DNA of 9,931 nt, taken from positions 1-9,931 of the forward strand of contig JAFGGF010000081.1 of NCBI GenBank assembly GCA_016930735.1, read 5' to 3'. The DNA comes from Prolixibacteraceae bacterium. Lineage in GTDB: Bacteria; Bacteroidota; Bacteroidia; Bacteroidales; Prolixibacteraceae. The notes beneath the pieces were generated by a model. That model had not been told where the DNA came from and did not search any database. It saw only the letters and a program-made list of their open reading frames with translations. Position numbers and translations under genes: made by a program. Shown piece after piece: positions 1 to 6,141 of the stretch (position 1 is its first letter; each line of letters begins with the position of its first letter).

Positions 1-2
1 AA

Positions 3-1244
3 ATGAGAAAATATTTCTTAAGTTCAGTTATCTTGCTATCGTTCTTTCTTTTAAGCAATAAAACAGAAGCAAAGAAAAACATGCAGGAGGAATTGTTTAC
101 AATAAAAATAGATCAACCTGAACATGGATCGATAAAGCTTGACCCTGCTCTTCCTGATGATGGAAAATTTCCTAAAGGGACCGTAATTACAATTACAGCA
201 ACACCTGATTCTGGATTTGCTTTTGATGGTGGATATTATTCAGCTCCTGGACGTTGGGGAGCAATGTATTATGAATCAATGACTCCAACTTTTAAAGTTG
301 TGGTTGATCAGGATAAAAGTGTTGGAGCCTCATTTATAGAAAAGGAAAAACTGGAAGGATTCACTGTAATCCAGGATGTTGTTTATGCGAAACCGGGAGT
401 TAAAACCCTGAAATATGATGTGTACAAACCGGATGGGGCCAAAAACCTGCCTTGCATTGTTATCATTCATGGGGGTGGTTGGGCTACAAACACGGAAGAT
501 ATTATGCGTGGATTAGCCCGAGAACTTGTCCGCAGCTGTGAATATGTAGTTTTTAGTATAGACTACAGATGGACTGCAAAACTGGATGGCGATGAAACGG
601 GCAATACCATGGCCGACCTGATTGGAGATGTTTACGGAGCTCTTGCTCATATCCAGGAACATGCCAAAGAATATGGTGGCGATCCGACTAAAATAGCTGT
701 TACAGGCGATAGTGCCGGGGGGCATTTATCGGCAGCAGCAGCTAATATGACAAAACAAATCGGAGATGAAGGTTTTGGTGTTAAAAAAGGAGTTTTTGAA
801 TTTATGCCATCTTATATCCCGGAGGGGAAATCGGTAAAACAGGTAAGTAAAGATCTAACAAAAGCAATAAAAGCAGCTGCGCCCAGTTATGGTGTTTTTG
901 CTGATTTGAATCATTACTCAGATAGTCCCGAAGCTGATCAAACATGGAAAGATGCTGTTTCACCGATTAATTTTATTCCGGATGTAAAAGAGCGTGCTGT
1001 TCCTCAGTTTTTAACCCGTGGAACAAATGACTTATTAATCCGTGACGAGATGGTTCGCACCTATGCCGATGCTTTGGAGGCTGCCGGTCAGAAAGCTGTG
1101 TACCTGCAGGTTGAAGGAGCTGGTCATGCCTTTTTCGACTGGAAACCGGATTCCCGGACAAAAGCTACTTTTGAAAAATACGGAGTTCCTTATGCATCTT
1201 TAATGAAAGAGTTTTTTGGTAAGGTATTTTATACTGATAAATAA
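3..1244 (+). CDS. Exported alpha/beta-hydrolase esterase with N-terminal InlB-like repeat domain
   Basis: A 413-residue serine hydrolase. Residues 1-23 form a Sec signal peptide (MRKYF, then a hydrophobic run ending at TEA), which supports the ATG at position 3 although no upstream DNA is visible. Residues about 31-112 resemble a divergent InlB B-repeat (Flg_new_2-type): HGSI, then GTVITITATPDSGFAFDGG, closing with VGASF. The catalytic domain follows (about 118-410): oxyanion-hole HGGGW at 156-160, nucleophile Ser237 in GDSAGG, acid Asp343 in GTNDLL, base His375 in GAGHAFFDW. This layout matches the BD-FAE/esterase-lipase group that deacylates small esters or acetylated and feruloylated sugars; the substrate cannot be read from sequence. 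It should act in the periplasm or outside the cell. It ends 4 nt before the convergent gene. The fold and triad are secure; the specificity is not. Confidence 0.93.
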   Translation: MRKYFLSSVILLSFFLLSNKTEAKKNMQEELFTIKIDQPEHGSIKLDPALPDDGKFPKGTVITITATPDSGFAFDGGYYSAPGRWGAMYYESMTPTFKVVVDQDKSVGASFIEKEKLEGFTVIQDVVYAKPGVKTLKYDVYKPDGAKNLPCIVIIHGGGWATNTEDIMRGLARELVRSCEYVVFSIDYRWTAKLDGDETGNTMADLIGDVYGALAHIQEHAKEYGGDPTKIAVTGDSAGGHLSAAAANMTKQIGDEGFGVKKGVFEFMPSYIPEGKSVKQVSKDLTKAIKAAAPSYGVFADLNHYSDSPEADQTWKDAVSPINFIPDVKERAVPQFLTRGTNDLLIRDEMVRTYADALEAAGQKAVYLQVEGAGHAFFDWKPDSRTKATFEKYGVPYASLMKEFFGKVFYTDK

Positions 1245-1248
1245 TAAA

Positions 1249-1938
1249 TTAGATGAAAGCCGGCTTAACGCTGGCTTTTTCTTTTGGTTTATACGGGAAA
1301 AGGAAAATCAACATAAAAATCATCGGGAAAATAAGTTCCATCACTTCACTGTTTCTTTTATAATTAAATGCATAAACCACAATAAATGCAAAATAGAAAA
1401 AGATAGTGTGATGTATCTTAGGTAGAGGTATACAAAATTTATCCCATAATCTGTTGAATATTTTTATTTTGCTGCAAATAATTCTTGAAAACAGAAAATA
1501 CACTGCCACCAGAACTGCAGCAATCTGTGTAAAAATGAGTTTGTTAATTTTCACATTGCCTAACTGAAGGTTGTGCAGGTTGGTTTCTGCTTGAGTATTA
1601 TTATTTATAAAATATTCTCCCGACTGAATATTAAAAATTCTCTGCCCCCATGAAAGTTCTTCTCCAATTACAAAAAATAACGCAAGAGATATAAAAACAT
1701 ACGTTGTAAAACCGGCATATTTTTTTTTCAAAAACAACTTCCTGGCATTGTAAATACAAATTACCAGGCAAATACCTAAAAATGAAACAGTCAGATTCTC
1801 AAATATTGCATCTTCCTGCACGGCTAACCATAATTGTTCAGGATAATTATAAAACATGTAGGTAACGGTAATAAGTAGTAACAGGATAGCTGCAAATACT
1901 GCTTTTTCAAATCCTGTAATTCCGAACTTTTTTAACAT
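1249..1938 (-). CDS. Six-helix membrane protein with a GEELSWGQR motif, function unknown
   Basis: A 229-residue integral membrane protein read from the ATG at 1938. An upstream in-frame TTG at 1974 would add 12 residues, but it sits inside a promoter -7 box (1972-1979) and is unlikely to be translated. Likely transmembrane segments: about 13-31, 50-64, 77-92, 134-152, 177-192 and 200-216. Helix 3 ends directly in the polar motif GEELSWGQR (92-100), followed by IF and then NTQAETNLHNL (114-124). The last helix begins with a charged EVMEL. Glutamates, Arg100 and His122 at the membrane edge look like an active or binding site. The pattern is loosely reminiscent of CPBP/Abi-type intramembrane proteases (EExxxR), but the spacing differs (EEx5R), so I do not assign that family. 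It is convergent with the esterase and divergent from the glycosyltransferase gene. Confidence 0.8.
   Translation of the reverse strand: MLKKFGITGFEKAVFAAILLLLITVTYMFYNYPEQLWLAVQEDAIFENLTVSFLGICLVICIYNARKLFLKKKYAGFTTYVFISLALFFVIGEELSWGQRIFNIQSGEYFINNNTQAETNLHNLQLGNVKINKLIFTQIAAVLVAVYFLFSRIICSKIKIFNRLWDKFCIPLPKIHHTIFFYFAFIVVYAFNYKRNSEVMELIFPMIFMLIFLFPYKPKEKASVKPAFI
1256..1285 (+). terminator. Intrinsic terminator of the esterase gene, inside the convergent CDS
   Basis: Nine-base-pair stem AAAGCCGGC / GCTGGCTTT (1256-1264 and 1270-1278) with a TTAAC loop and one G-U pair when read on the plus strand, followed by TT-C-TTTT. On the minus strand the wobble becomes a C-A mismatch, so it favours plus-strand transcripts. 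It starts 12 nt after the esterase stop and lies within the last codons of the minus-strand gene. Confidence 0.75.
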
Positions 1939-1971
1939 GGCTTTTCTTTTCTGCTTAATAAATTGTTTACA

Positions 1972-1979
1972 CAAATTTA
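1972..1979 (-). promoter_or_regulatory. Bacteroidota -7 box for the 1938 membrane-protein gene
   Basis: Read on the minus strand this is TAAATTTG, an exact fit to the TAnnTTTG -7 consensus of the Bacteroidota primary sigma factor. It lies 33 nt before the ATG at 1938. I found no clear TTG/TTTG -33 box at the usual 19-21 nt spacing, so the call rests on the -7 box and its position. Confidence 0.5.
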
Positions 1980-2096
1980 GTGAATATGTAATTTATTATG
2001 TTGACTTATAACAGTTGTTTTAACCTTTTTTAATTTGTTTTTAAAATTCCGGGAGGGGAAAGAGGTTTGAAAATGTTTCAATCATTAAATAAAAGT

Positions 2097-2104
2097 TATT
2101 TTTG
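2097..2104 (+). promoter_or_regulatory. Bacteroidota -7 box for the GT39 gene
   Basis: TATTTTTG fits TAnnTTTG exactly and lies 21 nt before the ATG at 2126, leaving a leader of about 15 nt. A TTTG at 2066-2069 is 27 nt upstream, too far for a standard -33 box; TGTT at 2074-2077 is at 19 nt but fits poorly. The box contains the in-frame TTG at 2102 that would otherwise look like a start codon. Confidence 0.5.
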
Positions 2105-2125
2105 AATTTAATTATAAAATATACG

Positions 2126-3793
2126 ATGAAGGGATTAAACGTCGATAGCAATCAGTTCCGATTAACAAAAGGACTAATTTTAATTATGCTATTTATTTAC
2201 CTGGTGATTAATTTTTCAGGATTATATGACCTGTTAATTGTAAATGCCAGTAAATATGCCCAGGTGGGGCGTGAAATCATTGATAATCACGATTGGATTA
2301 ACCTAACCATTGCCCATGAACCTTATGATCAGAAACCCCCGTTACTATTCTGGATTGGGGCACTTTCCTATTCGTTGTTCGGAGTTTCACAATTTGCATT
2401 TAAAATTCCGGTATTATTATTTTCCCTTATCGGGATTTATTCAACCTATAAATTAGGCGCGTTTTTATATACTAAAAAAGTTGGGGGACTGGCTGCATTT
2501 TTATGGGCAACTTCACTTGGGTATTTCTATTTCCACAACGACATTCACACCGACACCTTACTGGTTAATTTTGTGATCCTTGCCATTTGGCAGTTGGCTG
2601 CTTTTTTAAGGGATAAAAAATGGTACCAGTTCCTTATCGGGATTATAGCCATTGGTTTAGCTATGTTAACAAAAGGGCCAATTGGCCTGGCAATCCCGGT
2701 TTTTGGACTTGGCACCCACCTGCTATTACAAAAAAAATACAAAGAAATATTCCACGTCAGGTGGCTGCTTGCCGCTGTTTTAATACTTATCATAATTACC
2801 CCTGCATTAATGGGTTTATACAATCAATTTGGCATCAGCGGAATTAAATTTTATTTCTGGACCAATAACGTAGGGCGTATCACAGGTGAATACCGGTCGT
2901 CAAGCTCCGATGTTTTCTATTATTTTCATAATCTGATTTTATTAACCACTCCATGGTTCATGTTTGTTTATCCGGGAATTTTCCTTGAAACAAGGAAATA
3001 TATCCTGAAACTGGTTAAAAAAGAAAAGTTACAGGACTCGGATGAAACAATAAATTTAGGCGGATTTATTTTATTTTTTATCGTGCTGACTATTGCCCGA
3101 CAGAAAAATCCGCATTATCTGATAGCCTTGTTGCCACTTGTGATGATTATTGCTTCAAAATGGACATTAATGATCTTTGAAAGTGATCGGTTCATAAAAC
3201 TGAAAAAAACTATTACAATAGTCAATCATATTTTTCCAATCCTGATTTGGCCGCTTGTGCTTGTTTTTATGTTATGGTTTTACCCAGAAAAACGAGCCTG
3301 GTTCTGGACATTGTTTTTCATTTCTACTGTTGGATTTATTTTTTTCTTCCTTAAATCCAAAGGATTGAGAAAACAACTCACGTTCCTGCTGATAGCGCAA
3401 TTTGTGTTTTTTATCAGCCTTAACATCAGCATCATGCCATCGATGTTTAATTACTACTCGACATTTAAAGCATGTGAAATTTTTAATGCTGAAGCTGAAA
3501 AAAATGAAATACTTCATTCGTACCGACTTCGTTACTGGAGTTTGTTTACAAATTCAAATAATTACGGATACTGGATAAGAGATGACGAAAAAATGAAGGA
3601 GGTTTTAAAACAGGGGAATTCGTGGATTTTTACTGATGAAGCAGGTTTAAATGCTCTGAATATCTGGAATGCTGAATATACGGTTAAAGGAGAATTCAAC
3701 CACAGGAATATTACCGGGCAAAGCTTTAAATTCCTGAATCCGAAAACACGGGATCAGCATTTTAAAAAATACTATCTGATTAAACTTGAATAG
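2126..3793 (+). CDS. GT39 (ArnT/PMT-like) membrane glycosyltransferase with altered catalytic acids
   Basis: A 555-residue polytopic protein from the ATG at 2126; the in-frame TTG at 2102 lies in the -7 box and is rejected. Family features in order: N-terminal helix (about 16-34), first periplasmic loop with NASKYAQVGREI (40-51) and DQKPPLLFW (68-76), second loop NDIHTDTLL (138-146), TKGPIG (182-187), many helices, and QKNPHYL (326-332) ahead of a further helix. The family moves a sugar from a polyprenyl-phosphate carrier to a lipid or protein at the periplasmic face of the inner membrane. The usual DA/DExxYA aspartate is Asn40 and the acidic residue before KPP is Gln69; Lys70, Asp139 and Asp143 remain. 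The acceptor is unknown, and no lipid A or sugar-activation genes lie next to it, so I give no symbol. The C-terminal 190 residues are hydrophobic, then soluble, without a recognised domain. Confidence 0.88.
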   Translation: MKGLNVDSNQFRLTKGLILIMLFIYLVINFSGLYDLLIVNASKYAQVGREIIDNHDWINLTIAHEPYDQKPPLLFWIGALSYSLFGVSQFAFKIPVLLFSLIGIYSTYKLGAFLYTKKVGGLAAFLWATSLGYFYFHNDIHTDTLLVNFVILAIWQLAAFLRDKKWYQFLIGIIAIGLAMLTKGPIGLAIPVFGLGTHLLLQKKYKEIFHVRWLLAAVLILIIITPALMGLYNQFGISGIKFYFWTNNVGRITGEYRSSSSDVFYYFHNLILLTTPWFMFVYPGIFLETRKYILKLVKKEKLQDSDETINLGGFILFFIVLTIARQKNPHYLIALLPLVMIIASKWTLMIFESDRFIKLKKTITIVNHIFPILIWPLVLVFMLWFYPEKRAWFWTLFFISTVGFIFFFLKSKGLRKQLTFLLIAQFVFFISLNISIMPSMFNYYSTFKACEIFNAEAEKNEILHSYRLRYWSLFTNSNNYGYWIRDDEKMKEVLKQGNSWIFTDEAGLNALNIWNAEYTVKGEFNHRNITGQSFKFLNPKTRDQHFKKYYLIKLE

Positions 3794-3848
3794 TTATTCA
3801 GATGAGACAAGCATGCCAATCACGATTATCACAAAGATTTATGATTAA

Positions 3849-3866
3849 TCCTGATAGCTATCGGGA
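3849..3866. repeat. Imperfect 18-nt extragenic palindrome (REP-like)
   Basis: TCCTGATAGCTATCGGGA differs from the perfect palindrome TCCCGATAGCTATCGGGA by one base. This motif is, from memory, a frequent intergenic element in Bacteroidota genomes. A second inverted repeat, CATGT-GATAT-ACATG (3867-3881), directly follows. No T-tract follows either, so a simple intrinsic terminator is unlikely. They sit in the 119-nt gap between the GT39 and aminotransferase genes, which otherwise shows no promoter I can defend. Confidence 0.5.
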
Positions 3867-3912
3867 CATGTGATATACATGAGTTACTATAGTAAATAAT
3901 CAATTTTAACGA

Positions 3913-5031
3913 ATGAAAATAAAACCATTTGAACTGGAACGTTATTTTGCCAGATATGAGTTTTCAAGTCCTTATCTGTTAAGCTGTTCCGACTGTGAGG
4001 CATTTTCATTAAATGAATTACTTGAACTGGCTGATAAAAAAAACCGAAAACTCTGGGATAACCTGAAACTATCATATACTGAGTCGGCAGGGCATCCGCT
4101 TTTAAGGGAGGAAATTGCCAGATTATATGATTCAGTTCTGCCTGAACAGGTTAATGTTATGGTCCCGGAAGAAGCAATTTTTATCGCAATGAATTGTATT
4201 CTGCAAAAGGGTGATCATGTTATTTGTACCTTTCCCGGTTACCAGTCGTTATACCAGATTGCGGAAACATTAGGTTGTGAAGTTTCAAAATGGGAACCTG
4301 AATTGAATGAAACATGGGATTTTAATGTGGAAGATTTAAAGCAGCTTATCGAGAGAAATACAAAACTGGTAATAATAAATTTTCCGCATAATCCTACTGG
4401 AGCTATGATTTCGCATCAGCATCAACTGGAAATAATTTATTTATGCCGTCAAAAAAATATCATCCTGTTTTCGGATGAAATGTACCGTTTTCTGGAATAT
4501 GATGAGGAGGATCGTTTACCTTCTGTTACCGATCTTTATGAAAATGCTGTTTCCCTTTTCGGACTTTCGAAAAGTTTTGCTTTACCCGGATTGCGAATTG
4601 GCTGGCTTGTTTCAAGGAATAAAAAGCTGATGGAAGAGATCGCTTGTTTTAAAGATTATACAACCATTTGCAACAATGCTCCCGGTGAAATTCTGGCAAT
4701 TATCGCTTTGCAGAATAAAGATTTTATTTTTAAAAGGAACCTGCAAATCATTTCTGATAATTTGGTGGCGGCAGATGCATTCTTCGGTAAATACAAAAAT
4801 TTCTTTAAATGGATCAGGCCAAAAGCGGGATCAATTGGTTTTCCTGAAATGAAAACAAATATTTCTGTTGAAGAGTTTGCCAAAGATCTGGTTGAAAAAA
4901 GAGGCATTATGATACTTCCATCCAATGTATATGATTTTAAAGGTAATTTTTTCCGTATTGGTTTAGGCAGGAAAAATATGAAGGAAGTAATGGGGATATT
5001 TGAGGAATATGTCGTGTCTGAATTTTTGTAA
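3913..5031 (+). CDS. Fold-type-I PLP-dependent aminotransferase (class I/II)
   Basis: A 372-residue cytoplasmic enzyme with the standard class I/II layout: LSYTESAGHPLLREEIA (53-69, substrate-side loop), FPGYQSLY (107-114), NFPHNPTG (156-163) with Asn160 contacting PLP, SDEMYR (187-192) with Asp188 facing the pyridine nitrogen, LSKSFALPGLRIGW (218-231) with Schiff-base Lys220 and phosphate-binding Arg228, and FRIGLG (347-352) whose Arg348 should bind the substrate alpha-carboxylate. All catalytic positions are intact and the length is slightly short for the family. The N-terminus, MKIKPFELERYFARYEF, is typical of an aminotransferase subgroup whose members are often automatically named after capreomycidine synthase; I would not infer that reaction. 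The ATG at 3913 starts right at the conserved N-terminus. It has no pathway neighbours: 119 nt from the GT39 gene and 126 nt from the CreD cassette, so the amino-acid substrate cannot be inferred. Confidence 0.92.
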   Translation: MKIKPFELERYFARYEFSSPYLLSCSDCEAFSLNELLELADKKNRKLWDNLKLSYTESAGHPLLREEIARLYDSVLPEQVNVMVPEEAIFIAMNCILQKGDHVICTFPGYQSLYQIAETLGCEVSKWEPELNETWDFNVEDLKQLIERNTKLVIINFPHNPTGAMISHQHQLEIIYLCRQKNIILFSDEMYRFLEYDEEDRLPSVTDLYENAVSLFGLSKSFALPGLRIGWLVSRNKKLMEEIACFKDYTTICNNAPGEILAIIALQNKDFIFKRNLQIISDNLVAADAFFGKYKNFFKWIRPKAGSIGFPEMKTNISVEEFAKDLVEKRGIMILPSNVYDFKGNFFRIGLGRKNMKEVMGIFEEYVVSEFL

Positions 5032-5106
5032 GCAAAAGATACTTTCGATTTACAACATCATCTATTAAATAATAGGAATTCTGATTAAAAGAATCCATTA
5101 AATAAT

Positions 5107-5137
5107 TTTGATCTAAGAATAATATTTCGTTACTTTG
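5107..5137 (+). promoter_or_regulatory. Promoter of the CreD cassette
   Basis: A TTTG -33 box at 5107-5110, a 19-nt spacer and the -7-like box TTACTTTG at 5130-5137 (one mismatch to TAnnTTTG) fit the Bacteroidota promoter layout. The TTTG of the -7 box is part of the left arm of the palindrome at 5131-5149, so a protein bound there would block the promoter. The inferred transcript start is a few bases downstream, giving a leader of about 15 nt. Confidence 0.6.
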
Positions 5138-5149
5138 AAATTCAAAGTA
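5131..5149. promoter_or_regulatory. Operator palindrome 1 (upstream of the cassette)
   Basis: Perfect inverted repeat TACTTTGAA-A-TTCAAAGTA with a single central base, 8 nt before the ATG at 5158. Its 17-bp core, ACTTTGAAATTCAAAGT, recurs exactly at 6099-6115 before creD. Symmetry, size and overlap with the -7 box suit a dimeric winged-helix repressor. The obvious candidate is the wHTH protein encoded in the same operon; that link is inference. Confidence 0.7.
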
Positions 5150-5157
5150 CTTTTAAA

Positions 5158-5790
5158 ATGAAAACAACTGAAAATTACCTGGCAGAATTAAAGGAAATTC
5201 GTAAAATGATGGAAGAATCAAGCAGGTTCCTGTCTCTAAGTGGATTATCCGGAATCCTGATTGGAATTTATGCACTGATCGGTGCATATCTGGCATATCG
5301 GATTATTTATATTCCTTCACCCAATATTTTCAACTTCATTTATGATGTTACCAAAATTCCTGAACTGGTTACAATTGGTGCGGCAATTCTGCTACTTTCA
5401 TTTATTACCGTAATCTGGCTGACATATCAAAGAGCAAAGAAGGCAGGTAAACGAATCTGGAATACCGGATCAAGGTTATTACTTTTGAATCTTATGATTC
5501 CGCTTGTAAGTGGCGGTATATTGATACTGGTTTTTCTTTTCAGGGAACTATATGAATACATATTTCCGGTTTCCTTGATTTTTTACGGGCTTGCATTAAT
5601 AAATGCGGCTAAATTCACCAGGCAGGAAATCTTTTTTATGGGAGTTATTCAGTTATTGCTGGGACTGTTTTCCTCTGTATTTCCGGAAATTGGAATTTTA
5701 TCCTGGGCTGTCGGTTTTGGTGTAATTCATATTGTATACGGAACCGTAATGTATTTCAGGTATGAACATATAACAAAACAGAGAGTGTGA
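5158..5790 (+). CDS. Six-helix membrane protein of the wHTH-CreD cassette
   Basis: A 210-residue integral membrane protein of unknown biochemical role. A short amphipathic N-terminus contains EIRKMMEESSRFLSLSGLSG (13-32), which I recognise as the conserved start of a Bacteroidota family linked to winged-helix regulators. Likely transmembrane segments: about 28-48, 70-90, 105-128, 134-150, 157-175 and 179-200. There are no catalytic-looking motifs and no periplasmic domain of note. The C-terminus (RYEHITKQRV) is short and basic. The gene is first in the operon: promoter and operator lie directly upstream, and its stop overlaps the GTG start of the regulator (GTGA). That tight coupling suggests the two products are made in fixed ratio, perhaps with the membrane protein acting as sensor or partner of the regulator; this is inference. 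Confidence 0.85.
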   Translation: MKTTENYLAELKEIRKMMEESSRFLSLSGLSGILIGIYALIGAYLAYRIIYIPSPNIFNFIYDVTKIPELVTIGAAILLLSFITVIWLTYQRAKKAGKRIWNTGSRLLLLNLMIPLVSGGILILVFLFRELYEYIFPVSLIFYGLALINAAKFTRQEIFFMGVIQLLLGLFSSVFPEIGILSWAVGFGVIHIVYGTVMYFRYEHITKQRV

Positions 5791-6083
5791 AAAATATAAT
5801 TCAAAATCTGGATAAAGCATTTGAAAATAAAATCAGGCTTGGAATTATGTCTGTTTTATCAGTCAACTCCAGGGCATCTTTTAACCATTTAAAAGAAGTT
5901 CTTGAGGTTACAGATGGAAACCTGGCCAGCCATTTAAAATCACTCGAGAAATCAGGATATATTTTAGTATCAAAGAGTTTCAGGGATCGGAAACCCAATA
6001 CAAATTATAAAATCACTGAAGAGGGCAGGTCTGCCTTTGACAAGCATCTGAAAGCATTGGAGGAATTTTTGAAACAAAATTAA
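5787..6083 (+). CDS. Small winged-helix transcriptional regulator (HTH_34/MarR-like)
   Basis: A 98-residue DNA-binding protein consisting of little more than one winged helix. Residues 7-26 (LDKAFENKIRLGIMSVLSVN) form helix 1, SFNHLKEVLE (31-40) helix 2, and VTDGNLASHLKSLEKSGYI (41-59) the recognition helix in the TDGNLxxHLxxLExxGY pattern of the HTH_34 family. The wing is KSFRDRKPNTNYKITEEG (63-80) and the C-terminal helix (81-97) is the probable dimer interface. The start is a GTG overlapping the previous stop by 4 nt; the next in-frame ATG (Met21) falls within helix 1 and is too late. No ligand domain is present, so any signal must come through the dimer or a partner protein. It most likely binds the palindromes at 5131 and 6098 and so represses itself and creD. 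Confidence 0.9.
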   Translation: MKNIIQNLDKAFENKIRLGIMSVLSVNSRASFNHLKEVLEVTDGNLASHLKSLEKSGYILVSKSFRDRKPNTNYKITEEGRSAFDKHLKALEEFLKQN

Positions 6084-6097
6084 TTTTTTTCTTTATA

Positions 6098-6116
6098 AAC
6101 TTTGAAATTCAAAGTT
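6098..6116. promoter_or_regulatory. Operator palindrome 2 (upstream of creD)
   Basis: Perfect inverted repeat AACTTTGAA-A-TTCAAAGTT, sharing its 17-bp core with the palindrome at 5131-5149. The left arm again supplies a TTTG in a -7-like box, AAACTTTG (6097-6104, one mismatch to TAnnTTTG). The nearest TTTG upstream (6068-6071) is 25 nt away, longer than usual, so the promoter itself is less certain than the operator. The creD ATG lies 25 nt downstream. Confidence 0.65.
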
Positions 6117-6141
6117 CTTTGTAAAAATGAATTTATAATTT

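Noticed and set aside
1249..1938. CPBP/Abi intramembrane protease
   Set aside because: The motif spacing is EEx5R rather than EExxxR and the later histidine motifs do not fit, so similarity of composition is not enough.
2126..3793. Naming the GT39 gene arnT
   Set aside because: No aminoarabinose or lipid A modification genes are nearby, and two key acidic residues are amides, so the specific activity is unsupported.
5075..5096. Hairpin GGAATTCT / AGAATCC as a terminator of the aminotransferase gene
   Set aside because: It needs a bulged base and is followed by mixed AT sequence rather than a T-run; could be chance in this composition.
6127..6138. Three-codon upstream frame (ATG AAT TTA TAA) before creD
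   Set aside because: Too short and too AT-rich to distinguish from chance; no attenuator structure accompanies it.
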